Of a stretch of 51,267 bases of DNA, positions 1-9,817 are shown one piece after another; the first letter of the stretch is position 1, and each line of letters opens with the position of its first letter. The stretch covers positions 138,022 to 189,288 of the forward strand of contig JBBHKE010001322.1 in NCBI GenBank assembly GCA_037447655.1, read 5' to 3'. The notes under the pieces are model-generated. The model saw only the letters and a list, made by a program, of their open reading frames with translations. It was not told the DNA's origin and ran no database searches. This DNA is from Zygnema cylindricum. Taxonomy: Eukaryota; Streptophyta; Zygnematophyceae; Zygnematales; Zygnemataceae. A program made the position numbers and the translations under genes.

Positions 1-107
1 ATACGACTAATCTCTATCTCAATGCCCAACATCTAAAACCATCTAAATGGTTTTTTTTGGTAAATCTACCAAAATCTACAACCCGTAACTCTATCTCTAA
101 TCAGCAT

Positions 108-240
108 AGATAGCCATGGCTCTAGCTCCCTCTTCAACCTTCAGTGACTACGACAAGTGTGGGAGCTGAAGAGAGAAGTTAGAGGCAGACTGCCTCGGCT
201 TCTTTTCTGCATTTTGCAAAACCTAGAAAATACTAAAATA
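108..240. repeat. Copy 1 of a dispersed repeat shared with 2508-2642
   Basis: By eye, about three quarters of bases match 2508-2642 in the same orientation. Shared blocks include TAGCCATGGCT/CAGCCATGGCT, TTCAGTGACT, CGACAAGT, GTTAGAGGCAG and CCTAGAAAATACT. Both copies contain an imperfect inverted repeat around the CTTCAGTGACTRCGACAAG core. Confidence 0.6.
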
Positions 241-340
241 ACCTTTTATTTCTACATAGAGTATAAGTTATCCTGTCCGTCTTAGTCGTCGAAGTCCGAG
301 TCATTGTCAAGGAAGCTTTTCCCTTTTCCGAGATCTTTCT

Positions 341-676
341 TCAAAGCGTCGCTGTCATCCTCTCCATCAGGGTCATCGCCATTCGGATCAGGTTCCGGAT
401 TTCCTCGACCGGATTTGATAATTTCCGTTCGATATCCGAGAACCGCTGCTCCATGAGAATGAGGAGCTTATCAAATAGGGAGCTCAATCGTTCCTCGGCG
501 ACACCGTTTCCACCACTAGTCTCTTGCTTAGGAGGCACAAGTGGAGGAGGAACATTCAAACCAAAACTGGCCTCGGCCGCAGCCTGAGGGGGATCCGGTG
601 GATCCTCGGTTTCTAATGGAGTGAACGAAGATGAGGAAGGAGTCAATGGGGAAGACTTATTCTTGTTCTTCCCCAT
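341..676 (-). pseudogene. gag-like ORF of the LTR element, probably frameshifted
   Basis: An ATG at 676 (minus strand), about 50 bases past the primer binding site, opens a frame of about 110 residues. It has a lysine/asparagine-rich start (MGKNKNK), a Ser/Pro-rich linker and a short amphipathic stretch near residues 70-90 (LFDKLLILMEQRFSDIERKL). The frame closes at 341. The neighbouring frame stays open through the same bases and gives a strongly acidic tail (PDPNGDDPDGEDDSDAL) ending in TAA near 284. A one-base indel near 410-430 is therefore likely. Placement right after the primer site supports a gag origin; the sequence itself matches no domain I can name. Confidence 0.4.
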
Positions 677-724
677 GGCGTCTACACTCACCACTTTTGG
701 AACTTTAAAAGTGAAGCACTACCT

Positions 725-736
725 GCTCCGATACCA
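725..736 (-). other. Primer binding site of LTR retrotransposon
   Basis: The + strand reads GCTCCGATACCA, the complement of TGGTATCGGAGC. It differs by one base from the canonical plant Copia site complementary to initiator tRNA-Met. It lies two bases from a TG that can serve as the LTR terminus at 739, the usual spacing. Confidence 0.6.
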
Positions 737-738
737 AT

Positions 739-2480
739 TGTAAAATATACCACAGAGGTGGTATGCAGCGGAAGCACAAACGAGATCACACAAATTGGCC
801 ACAAAAGATATATATATATATAACAAAATGGCCGAAGCCTTTTTACAAGGCTATTTCCCTTTCCCTCTCTCTTCCCTCTTCCTATAATAAATAAAAACTG
901 AAGTTATAATCTGCAGCTGCAAAACTACCTTAAATAGCTGCCAATAAAACGTGCCGTGCACGATAGATAGATAGAGGTGGCGCCTTTCGTAGGAAGGCCC
1001 ACGGGAGGAAGAAAACACCCAGAAAAGTGATAAGCGCGCTTTTCCCCTTCGCGAAGAGAAGAGAAGAAAGAGAAGGTTTCGTGCGCATTGTACCACGAAC
1101 CTTCGTATGTATGTTTTCGTGCGCCGTACGCGCACGAAACATTAAGTGTACGGTAAAAAAAAAGTGACGTCGACGCGAACCGAAATATCGCGTGCGTCCA
1201 ATATAGACGATTCTCAAATTGAATCGTAACACAGTCTTCCCTTCGTGTCACAAGCATTTTATACACATTTCTTAAGTCTCGATGAAATGTTTTCTCCGAC
1301 TCATCGAATAATAATAAAAAAAAAACAGAATACTTATCTGCCCACAATGTATTCCGACTTCTTGACCATACACTTGCATCGTCCACCTGTATGTTTGTCG
1401 ATTTCTATTTGTGATTCCATCTATAGTGCAGTACAAGTTTCACTAAGCCCTTGCTCGAACTGAAACTCTGAGACCTCCATTGGCCCTCAGAGTATGCAGA
1501 TCCAAAAGAAGCTTATCTAGATAGTGCCGACTCCAAGTTGATATAAACCCAAGTGACTAACCCCTTGACAGTCAAAACCCCAATATAGATTCACCCTTGT
1601 GAAATAACACTTTGTGTGTTCTCAGTTCCACAACAGAATGCAAAGTTAGAATATGAGATTTGGACATATTCACCCACTTTGACTTTCCCTTAGAAATGTA
1701 GCCACTCTGGCAGATAAAAACTCTGACCAATTACACTCCTGTGTAGCGTAGACTCCCCTGAGTCCGCAGCAAAAAGAATCACTGAAAATGGTCAAGTAAA
1801 TTGATAGTTATGGCTGCCCAAAGTTAGCCATTTATACAAGGTGCTCTCTTAGAGAGAGGGTCCTATATGCCAAATTTTTCTAAGTCCTATCTCCCTCTAA
1901 AACTCTATCTACTGAAGTACGGCACCAATTAAAACACTGTGTCGTACAAAAAAGTACAGGTGTCGGTGTACTTTATGTAAGGCCAAAGTACGACATGGCC
2001 AAAATGTTAACACGTGTCATATCCGGATTCGTTTTCGTAATCCCCGGAGTTGCCGCAATCCAATGTAGTTTTGCCACGTGTCACTCAATGTGGCGGTGAT
2101 CGCAAACCGCCAAAATCGTACTCCGCGATCTCGGCATCCTTCGCGGCCGTCTGATCAAATTTGGATTTCAATCGTGGCCGTCATAAATACTTGCGTGGTA
2201 TTCTTTCCGGCATCAAACAAACTGCACGGTATTTATTTCGTATCCGTAGCGTACGTCGTACTTTACACAACTATTTCTATGCAGTATGCATATTGTTCTC
2301 GTTAAATGAATTCGTCTTATTGTAACTATTTAAATAAATATCATACCACATATACTCTATCATATAACTTAGACTATTTGGATAAGGTTACCGGCTACTG
2401 CGGGTTTGACGTATGGCAGGTATCAGGATCAAATCCTTGCTTGTTAAACTCCCTTTTAGAGAAAAACCCTTATAAAACAA
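739..2480 (-). mobile_element. Probable LTR or LTR-adjacent sequence, outer boundary unresolved
   Basis: Starting at TGTAAAATATACC (739) the sequence is AT-rich and has no credible coding potential; the small frames are short and unrelated to known proteins. Position next to the primer binding site makes this the expected place of the LTR. No second LTR copy lies in the window, so the far boundary cannot be fixed. The end given is only where homology to a second internal-region copy begins. Confidence 0.35.
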
Positions 2481-2507
2481 CTGCTTGTCTCTCTCTAGAC
2501 AGCACAG

Positions 2508-2642
2508 GCAGCCATGGCTAACTCCTCCTCCAGTCTTCAGTGACTGCGACAAGTATGGAGACTTGAGTGAGGAGTTAGAGGCAGGCTGTCAATATCTATT
2601 ATTTTGCTTTTTATTTTGCAATCTCTAGACCTAGAAAATACT
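2508..2642. repeat. Copy 2 of the dispersed repeat at 108-240
   Basis: Matches 108-240 over most of its length, with small indels near 2590-2620. It borders the minus-strand open frame 2537-3355, suggesting that this is the corresponding part of a second, related retrotransposon copy in the same orientation. Confidence 0.6.
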
Positions 2643-3355
2643 TGAATTCCAACACGAACCTCGGCCAATCTTCCATAGAGGAACCTACCAAAGGTGGCTT
2701 TCTGGGGAAGATTCCCAAGCTCCTTTTCTGCAAAGTGACAGCCCTCCAAGACTGTCATCATCACCTTTATCGGTTGCATTTCGGTTATTGTTCCTGGTGT
2801 GAGTTCCACTCCCCCATCCCCACTTCGACCTTTGACTATTGTCCTGTTGTCATCTTTTGACTGCTCTGCGTTGTTCTCCAAACCATCCAATGGCTCTCCC
2901 CTCCTATGATCTTCTCTGGGGCCACGCATTTGATCAAACTCTTCTTTGAAAGAAAATTGTGTCGTGCTGTTCTCATTTACATGTTCGCTAACATCTGAAC
3001 CTGTGAAAAGATGCCTTCTTCGTTCATTGCTCTTTGGTTCGACTGACCCTGCCTTTGTGAAACGATGCCTTCCACTGCTCCCCTCATTGTGTCCACTTGT
3101 GTCTGAACTATCAGGCAACCTCGAAGAAGTTGTGGAGGGCCATATTCTCTTGCTTGACGGGTAACCAGATGTCTGATTATCATAAACCTCGGAGGGAGAA
3201 GAGCAATCCGATGGGCTGCGGTGGGACGATGTTTTTTGAAGGTTTTTTTCACGGCTTTCACTATCTTCTCTAATGGAAGCCGACTTGTTCGGAAAACTAT
3301 TGGACCTCGGCCTGAACTTTCCCCCATAACTATTTGAAGAATCTGCAAGTGTCAT
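2537..3355 (-). pseudogene. Unrecognised 272-residue open frame, probably retrotransposon-derived
   Basis: The minus-strand frame begins MTLADSSNSYGGKF and is rich in Ser, Arg, Glu and Asp. One more ordered segment lies near residues 185-235 (MQPIKVMMTVLEG..., LPQKATFGRFLYG). I recognise no domain. Its 3' end runs into the repeat shared with 108-240, which in the first copy lies downstream of a gag-like frame. A gag or accessory protein of a related element is therefore possible. The low-complexity composition means a chance open frame cannot be excluded. Confidence 0.3.
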
Positions 3356-4938
3356 GCTTTCTTAGGCGGTGAAATTGCCTCCTCCCATTCACTTGTTCCA
3401 CGCCAGTGCCTCATTGGACGAGTCAAAAGTACAGATTAGAAGCTCACAGACCTCTGCACCCATTCAAAAGTGCACTTAAATATGGCTTATCATTTGGCAA
3501 AACGTGACTATGAAAGCTTAAAAAAGAGTATATGATACTAGACGAGAAATTGTATGTTTAACGAATTAAAATGTCAGTCAAGTTAAGTACAAACAAAGAA
3601 ATAAAATAAACAAGCTTCACTAAAACCAAAAAAAAAGAAAAACATTCGGTGAGAATTACTTATCCAATATTAATGAGAATTAGACTTCCTATTCCTGTTT
3701 ACCTAGCTTGAATAGAGAAGTTGTATTTTGTGAATCTAGCAGACATTTAGATAATAACAAATTAGGCGGAGTATTCCAACTTCCTGTTGTACTCCAGCCA
3801 TGGTACGAATATATCTCTTTATTTTTAGTTTCAATCAATGAAATATTTTATTGAAAGAAACAATTCTCTCTTGATTTGTATTGTTCTGTCGTATATAGAG
3901 AATGCACTTCCATCATTCAGACCTTCTTCCACAAACTTTACTCATCATAACTCAGAGATCCACGATTTTTTTAAATTTCAAAAACACAACGACCTCAGAA
4001 TGTAGGCTCTAGTTTTAATGCTATTTTTCCCAGCTTTTAAATATTTTCTAAACTTTTTCATACAGTGACTTGGAAATATGTATGATCATTTTGGATTCAT
4101 TATCATAAAATGCTTTATTATTCTTGGACTTGACAAGACATTAATTATTTTTCTTTATTTCTAGCACATCATGACCTAGCTGGTTATTTACGAGTCGTGT
4201 AGTCATACACTAGAAACGTACTTTATATGCGTCGGCTCAATATCGCACAGAATTCAGTCCAGCACGTTGCTGGTAGGTCCTCTATGAAGCAACGCAAGAA
4301 AACAAAAAATAGCAGGAAAAAAAAAGAGCTAAAAATTTGAACAGCAAAACTGCAAAAGCAACCGCCGTGCAGCGGAGCAGAGAGCAGCAATAAGCAGGCG
4401 AGAAAGATAGGCCCAAAGTTGCAACGGCTCTTTGTCGGCACTAGAATTCAGACCCAAGTGTGACACATGTGACGCATACCTCGAGCCACGCATTGACGCA
4501 CTTTCGTTTGCTTTGAATGTACGGCACGCATCCAAGCCGTCCGTATTCTTTTCTCGTAAAGAACAGCAACGTGCACGCTTTGGTCAGCAGCCCGATCGTT
4601 GACCGTCGGTTAGATCGCTACCTTGGTTTGTGGCGCCGCTGTAAGCCGTCCGTTCAGCACTGCTTTCTTGAAAACAAGGCCCGATGGGGAAACAAAACCC
4701 ATTGCTGGCCAATGTACGGTGGACATAAACGAACGTCAAACAGATATACTTTTTTTAAACAAGGAGCATGGAACTGTCGGATGTCACCTCGTAAGAGGAA
4801 CTAACCGGCACGGCGAACGTAAGCAGCCGTACGGTAAGGTGATCGTGACGAAGGGCTCGTCGGCTCCCATAAGGGCCTTTTCGGTCCAAAGTTGGTCGTA
4901 AGCACAAAAAAAGAATCGTCGTGCCGATAAACTACAGG
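3356..4938. other. No gene recognised
   Basis: The first 800 bases are AT-rich with no long frame. The part 4220-4930 is GC-richer and holds open frames of up to about 95 residues on both strands. These show no recognisable domain, no splice context and no compositional sign of coding. Nothing further can be supported. Confidence 0.5.
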
Positions 4939-5540
4939 CAGATGTCGCAAAAGTCAAAAAAAATCATACCCGAAACCGACCGTTTTTTTTTTTCAAAATC
5001 TGCCCGACCGAGTTTTGTCACGCTCCAAAATTGAAAACCGTTATCTGACCGGTCGTTTACGAAGAAAAAAAATTAACTGAATCTTGATTTTTCGCAACTA
5101 ACCGTGCCCGCTGGTTACCGAAAAAGTACAAAATTAATCATTGTAATACATAATAAGCCGATAATTACGATTTGTCGCGTTCCCTAAGATTTACGAAATG
5201 AATAGTGTACTAACGTGTCAGATTTGCGATGCTTTGTCGCGTTCCCTAAGATTTTCGAAATAAATAGCTTACTACAGTACCGTGTCAGATTTGCGTCGCT
5301 AATCATGATATCATATACTTCCACGATGCCCAAAGAGTACAAAGTACAAGAATGTTGGATTATAGAGACATAACAAAATTTCCATTTTTTTTGGTTTTTG
5401 GTTGACCAACCGTAACCGACCGTTTTTTTTTTCCTGGTGAATCAATCGACCGTAACCGCCCGACCCCCAAAATTTGCCAACCGACGCGGGCGGTCGGTTA
5501 ACAGTCGGTCACGGTTTCGGTTGACCGTTTGCGACCTCTG
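4939..5540. mobile_element. hAT-like non-autonomous TIR element with perfect 8-bp target duplication
   Basis: The left end reads CAGATGTCGCAAAAGTCAAA. The right end, reverse-complemented, reads CAGAGGTCGCAAACGGTCAA. The element is flanked on both sides by ACTACAGG (4931-4938 and 5541-5548), an exact 8-bp duplication. CA..TG ends, 8-bp duplication and about 600 bp without coding capacity are what non-autonomous hAT elements look like. Inside is a tandem duplication of about 62 bp (5171-5232 and 5233-5300, sharing GTCGCGTTCCCTAAGATT) and several GACCG-rich subterminal motifs. Confidence 0.85.
5171..5300. repeat. Two-copy tandem repeat inside the hAT-like element
   Basis: Two units of about 62-68 bp begin TTTGTCGCGTTCCCTAAGAT and end GTGTCAGATTTGCG. 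They start at 5171 and 5233; the second has a small insertion (ACTACAGTACC). Confidence 0.75.
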
Positions 5541-5667
5541 ACTACAGGTAAGGTTTAGTATATGCCGTAATTGCATTGCGTATGTGCAATCTTGATATGC
5601 AAGACCGATATCAATTATGAGTAGGTCAAAAAAGGTACATATCAAATATCGGGAACAGGCTCTGAAG

Positions 5668-5724
5668 CAGAGGTCGTAAACGGTCAACCGAAACCTTGAC
5701 CGACCGTTAACCGACCGCCCGCGC
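5668..5724. mobile_element. Truncated end of a second hAT-like element of the same family
   Basis: CAGAGGTCGTAAACGGTCAA onward is the inverted copy of the right terminus at 5486-5540, over about 55 bp. Similarity stops at CCGCCCGCG and no partner end is seen downstream. This is therefore a terminal fragment whose interior was lost or overwritten by the AT-rich sequence that follows. Confidence 0.7.
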
Positions 5725-6864
5725 TATTCTAATTTATCATTAACTCTAATTTGTAAACTGGTTTCTAATAATTGTCGGCGCATAATATCTTCATACTAAA
5801 ATATGTGCATGTACGAAATTAGTCAAATCGTACGCCATTTCATTCCCGACCCCATTTCATCGTTTTTTCATAGCACATTTACATGTGCGCGCGACAGCGT
5901 AAATATTTTTTCTGTAGTACGAATCTGACATACTGTACACCACACTATTTAAAACGACACTGTATTAGAGTTATTAAACATAGTAAGTGTGGTACCTCAA
6001 ATAACGTTTAGGAACATTTACAATGATAGAACTTCTCCCTTAGGGTGAAGTTCTATCAGACGTTTCTGTAAACGTACGGCCAACTCTAAAGACCGGGTCG
6101 ATTGAGTCGATGTTCCATCACGAAGAGTCTGTAAACCACGTGTTCTAAATTGACTAGCGCCAAGCAAGCTACAATCTGATAGTGAATATCTTTCAGATTT
6201 TTTAGCACCGACAAACTTAACTTCAAATCTTCACTTGCGTACCATGTACCTGCGTACAAAATCATCATATGACAGAACTTTTGTACTTTTTGCAGACGCC
6301 AGTCTGTACGCCAACTCATTTTTTAGGGTTTGTATTTTCGAACATAAGGAAAGTCTTTTGAGAGAAATAGTGTGACGAACAAAAGTTACCGAAAATAGCG
6401 TGACGAAAGAATGTTATGAAATTTCGTTTTTGTTTTCGGTTGTATTTTAAAAAGAGCGTGTCATGTGCAAATCTTTAGATTTTTCGTTGGTTTTACACCA
6501 TGACACGTAGCTTAATCTTCTAGTGTGTCACGGTTTTTTTTTTTGTATATGTCAACCCACCTTATCAAGGTGGGTTGACAGTTACAGAAAATAATGAAGC
6601 GAACTCGTCGTAGATGAACATCCAACGGTCAATACTACCTCTATGACCTACGAGGAGTATTGACAAGATTCTTGGTATTGTAGTTTTTTGAATAAAAACA
6701 AAATAGGCGGTACGATTTAGTATCAAGAGTCGCGGATTTCTGTAAACTTCCCCACTTTTCGCCTGATGAAACGTTACCCTAATTCTATTTGAGAATTTGT
6801 CAAAAAAAAACAGGGTACCTCAATTAGAGCCATGAACGCTAATAGCGATTCACGGTGTAATGTA
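5725..6864. repeat. Degenerate remnants of the TA-flanked TIR family; no gene
   Basis: A block near 5930-5975 (CTGTACACCACACTATTTAAAA) matches the interior of the full copy at 10220-10245, so decayed family sequence is present. At 6839-6864 lies an outward TIR end (AATAGCGATTCACGGTGTA) abutting the next element. The small minus-strand frame at 6086-6319 has no recognisable product. An inverted repeat lies near 6555-6580 (GTCAACCCACCTTATCAAGG and its complement). Confidence 0.4.
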
Positions 6865-6947
6865 CAGTACACCGTCAATCGCTATTAAAGTAAAGGAATA
6901 AATAGCGTAAAAAAAAATTTAGTGTTATTAACACTAATCAGGAAATA

Positions 6948-6956
<9 letters not shown>

Positions 6957-6987
<31 letters not shown>

Positions 6988-6988
6988 C
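6957..6988. repeat. (TA)n microsatellite
   Basis: An uninterrupted run of AT/TA dinucleotides lies inside the TIR element copy at 6865-7847, at a spot where other copies have only short AT stretches. Confidence 0.9.
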
Positions 6989-7062
6989 TAATTAATCCCT
7001 AACTGTAATTTGGTTTGTCCTGAATAATAAATACCCGCCCTTTCGATGTCTACAGTAATATG

Positions 7063-7464
7063 TAGTGTTGGGTATCAAGGACCGATTTTTGATATTCGAT
7101 ATAATTGAATTTTAGGTATCTGATAATCAATATATCGAATCCATGTACCTATAAGCTAAATATCTGGATATTTATGCAATTTTTTTTTTCTTCCCGATTA
7201 TTTTTTCAAGCCCCCCCCCCCCCCTCCGGTGGCGCGCGCTCAGTGGGGGGGGGCGGGGTTTCGTACGATTTTCCGTATGATTTTTGTACAATTTTCCGTA
7301 CGAATTTCTGTACTTTATCTATATGGGCACCAATTTTTTGCGATATATATCGCGATTAATTATGTTGGTCTTGGTACGATATATCAAGGAGTCTGCTTGA
7401 TCGATATTCGATATACCGAATATCGAAATTATCCCGATATGAATTTACCTGATACCTAACACTA
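7063..7464. mobile_element. hAT-like MITE nested in the TIR element, 402 bp
   Basis: The ends are TAGTGTTGGGTATCA and its inverted partner TGATACCTAACACTA (14 of 15 match). Flanks are GTAATATG (7055-7062) and GTTATATG (7465-7472), an 8-bp target duplication with one mismatch. The interior is non-coding, full of short inverted ATATCGATAT-type motifs, with a C14 run (7211-7224) facing a G9 run (from 7245). TIR sequence and duplication length fit the hAT superfamily. Insertion happened after the host element was in place. Confidence 0.85.
7211..7257. repeat. Poly-C / poly-G inverted tract
   Basis: A run of 14 C is followed after about 20 bases by nine G, then C, then four G. The two runs can pair as a GC-only stem and each could also form an i-motif or quadruplex. 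It lies in the middle of the hAT-like MITE. Confidence 0.8.
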
Positions 7465-7856
7465 GTTATATGTGTACCCGTAAAAAATCTGACAATTTGT
7501 ACGTCCTCGCGCTTTTCACACAGTTGACGGACAAACATATGAGAACGTGATATTTGTTGACGAGTTTGCGTCTCTTTCTTCTAATGCACATTCACATGTG
7601 TGCGCAATAATTGTGAGTGTCTTTTCATGCTTTTGTAATTCAAAAAATACCATTTCGTAATGCGATACCCTATTCGTAAGCCACAATATTTCCACCGTAG
7701 TGTACTTCCATTGTTAACGCTAGCTGAAAAAAAACCCTAATTAGCATAATGGAAAAAATAGAATTGTTGATTGTATTTCAGTTTTTTTTTTTTTTAAAGG
7801 GCACCGAATTCGCGTTGTTTACTCTAATAGCGATTGACGGTGTACTCTACCGTATT

Positions 7857-8230
7857 GTACACCGTGAATCATACCATATATACTTTCTCACGTGAAAATT
7901 TACAAAAATGAATTAAATCAGACGCCCAAGCATAGGAGCGTGCGCTAAAAAAAATAGGATTAGTCTAACACGTAAACTAGTATGGCATGTACAAATATAT
8001 TAGATTCACGACGGCGTACGATTTCTTATATTTTGTAAAGATATATATATATTAATGAAAATAATTGTACGGCGAATATCCTATTTTTGCTGTTCCCAAA
8101 TTAGCATTAACGCCGAAATTACAATACACTTTTTTTTTGAAAAATTTCAAATTCTTAATTTTCATCAACTACGGTAAGTTTTCTTCAACACTCTTTAAAA
8201 TTTGACACTTATAACGATTCGCGGTGTACC
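7857..8230. mobile_element. Degenerate TA-family TIR element
   Basis: The left end near 7857 reads TACACCGTGAATCATACC. The right end near 8211-8230 reads AACGATTCGCGGTGTACCG. Interior matches to other copies are weak (AAATTAGCATTAACGCC near 8098). After the right end the sequence GTTCCATAGTTTCGTGGCA (8231-8249) recurs after the family end at 13483 (13492-13510), so the true boundary may lie further right. Confidence 0.45.
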
Positions 8231-8573
8231 GTTCCATAGTTTCGTGGCAGGACTATATCGCCAAAGGCTTTCGATACACAACACGTCTCACTTCCCCTAT
8301 ATTTGAAAGCTCCTAAAAGTGCCATATTTTGAATTTTTGTTTCATCCCTCCCATCGTTTTCATCATTCCTCTTGTGTTTTTGCCACTCATCGCCACTTCT
8401 CCCTTTTATGTTCCTCTGTAATGGCGCAAGCCCTACAACCGTTAGACCTTTGTCACACGAGTCAAACTCTATTTTTGGTACTTCTCGCAATCGGACTGGT
8501 CTTCTATGGCCATCGTGCCTAGCCTCCAACCAACATCTCCAACGTGCGGCCTCGCACCGCCAAGACTTGCCAC

Positions 8574-8726
8574 ATGGCGTCTGTTCGAGCCATTGCTCAA
8601 CCGGCCGTACAGAAGCAGACGATTGAGGAGGCGCAGGCGCCGGCTGTGGCGGGCAATGCTCTCACGGCTTCGCCGACGCCAAATGTGATAGCGTCTCTCG
8701 TAGGAACAACTGTCCTCACTCCACTG
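8574..8726 (+). CDS. Possible isolated first exon, product unknown
   Basis: An ATG in good context (CCACATGGCG) opens 51 codons that end exactly before a strong donor (CTG|GTAAGA). The encoded peptide begins MASVRAIAQPAVQKQTIEE, is Ala-rich, and turns hydrophobic at the end (NVIASLVGTTVLTPL). GC content is well above the surroundings. It could be the first exon of the gene starting near 15089 (phase 0 would be compatible), the start of an independent small gene such as an organelle-targeted protein, or chance. I found no convincing second exon between 8727 and 14500. Confidence 0.25.
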
Positions 8727-9427
8727 GTAAGACGCGCACTTTGTGCTTTCTCAATTTTTGTTTTTTCAGGTTTTGTTTTCTTAGCTCACCTTCTCTCTCA
8801 ATTAGCTTATTTTAAAAGAACAAGAGGGCAACCAAGGAGGGCGGGTTTTACATGGAATCTGTCTAAGTAACCTGACAAAACTTGCCAACATGCCAACTTG
8901 CACTGAATGCCACGTGGCAGAGCTAGAAGACCAGTCATGCTGATTCTTCCATCTTTTTCTCTCTTTCTCTCTCTGATCTCCTCCCTCTTTTGTCCTCCTC
9001 CCTCCTCCCTCCCTCCGATTGTGTGTCTGTATATTTTTTTATCTCTCTCTTTCTCTCCCTTTATTTTTCTAGCTCTATATCTCTCTCATCATGTGTACGG
9101 ATTTTTGTTTTTTTTCGGATACAAGAAAACTCATGGTTTCAAATGAAATCACTGTTGTAAGTAAACATGTGATTTAGGTGGACAGGGTTTGAACGGTCTG
9201 AATTGGTTCACCAAGGACGTTGAAATTTAATGCTTCCAATTTTTTTTAGATGAGGTAGTACTACCTTTTGAAGGTGTGTGCATTGCTTCCATTGTGGTCA
9301 CTAGTTAATGGACAAGGGATCATTCTTCAGTTGTAGCTGAATTTAAGGTAGCATTTCAACTCAAAAAAATTCGAGATAGTTCGACTTTATTCATCTTGTA
9401 TTTTTTGTGGTAGTATTTTTGTCACTG
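8727..9427. other. No gene recognised; CT-rich low-complexity stretch
   Basis: 8945-9100 is a pyrimidine-rich tract (CTCTCT, CCTCCCTCC) that creates an artificial open frame rich in Leu and Ser. CCACGTGGCAG occurs at 8909-8919. Nothing else is supported. Confidence 0.5.
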
Positions 9428-9798
9428 TTAGCAAATGAGAAGGTGGTCTTTTGTTTCTTTTTTCATGTTTTTGGAAATTAACCCTATTATTTTTATGTTT
9501 GGAATTGCAGAGAGATTAATGTCTCCATCAACCAAAAGGCTATCGTTGTTCATGTGCCTTACCGTCTTTGTAAAGCTTTCAGAAGATCCATGCTCGGCTC
9601 GTTCTTGAGTTGGAGAAGAAATTATGCGCATGATATGGCCTTCACGCAAGTGTCCAGGCATAGGTGTTATGTGTTTGCTTTGGAGCACTGCATCAAGCTC
9701 GAAGATCCGTGAGGCACACGAGGCGGAACGTATTGAAACGTTAGGACGAGATCGAGGGTCGAGATTCGCTATTGAAAATTCTCTAGCTTGAACTGTAT
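9428..9798 (-). pseudogene. Unrecognised minus-strand open frame, exon-like
   Basis: The minus strand is open from about 9798 to 9428, roughly 120 codons. It includes segments such as RIFELDAVLQSKHITPMPG and HLREGHIMRIISSP whose composition looks protein-like. A donor-like ACG|GTAAGG falls after SESFTKT at 9567/9568 and an AG lies near its start. I do not recognise the protein. No neighbouring minus-strand exon is evident, and the upstream side is immediately replaced by a transposon end at 9818. It may be a gene fragment or decayed transposon ORF. Confidence 0.25.
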
Positions 9799-9817
9799 AG
9801 TGTACGGTCCATCTGTA

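Larger units (their letters stand above)
1..738 (-). mobile_element. LTR retrotransposon internal region (Copia-type), 5' part, degenerate
   Basis: Read on the minus strand, a putative LTR end (...TATATTTTACA, at 739) is followed by two bases and then TGGTATCGGAGC (736 down to 725). This matches the initiator-tRNA-Met primer binding site typical of plant Copia elements (TGGTATCAGAGC) at 11 of 12 positions. A short leader and a gag-like reading frame follow (own entry). The part below 340 is non-coding on inspection and is similar to 2508-2642, so at least two related copies are present. No protease, integrase or reverse transcriptase is seen, because the window ends here. Family assignment rests on the primer site and is moderately sure. 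Confidence 0.6.
6865..7847 (+). mobile_element. TA-flanked TIR element (long form), interrupted by a hAT-like MITE
   Basis: The left end is CAGTACACCGTCAATCGC after a TA (6863-6864). The right end is GCGATTGACGGTGTACTC before a TA (7848-7849). The interior right half aligns with 9818-10382 in the same orientation (GACAATTTGTACG..., GGACAAACATATG, AAAAAAAACCCTAA). Removing the inserted element 7063-7464 and one 8-bp duplication leaves about 573 bp, close to the 565 bp of the uninterrupted copy. No coding capacity. TA duplication suggests mobilisation by a Tc1/mariner-type transposase, which is inference. Confidence 0.75.

Noticed and set aside
2385-2445. tRNA-like or primer-site-like GGTATCAGGATCAAATCC segment
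   Set aside because: No cloverleaf can be drawn (no acceptor stem or anticodon arm), and the match to a primer site is poor beyond GGTATCAG.
4517-4901. Two overlapping + strand frames of 92-95 residues
   Set aside because: Different frames over the same bases, no recognisable domain, and no promoter or splice context in a transposon-rich region.
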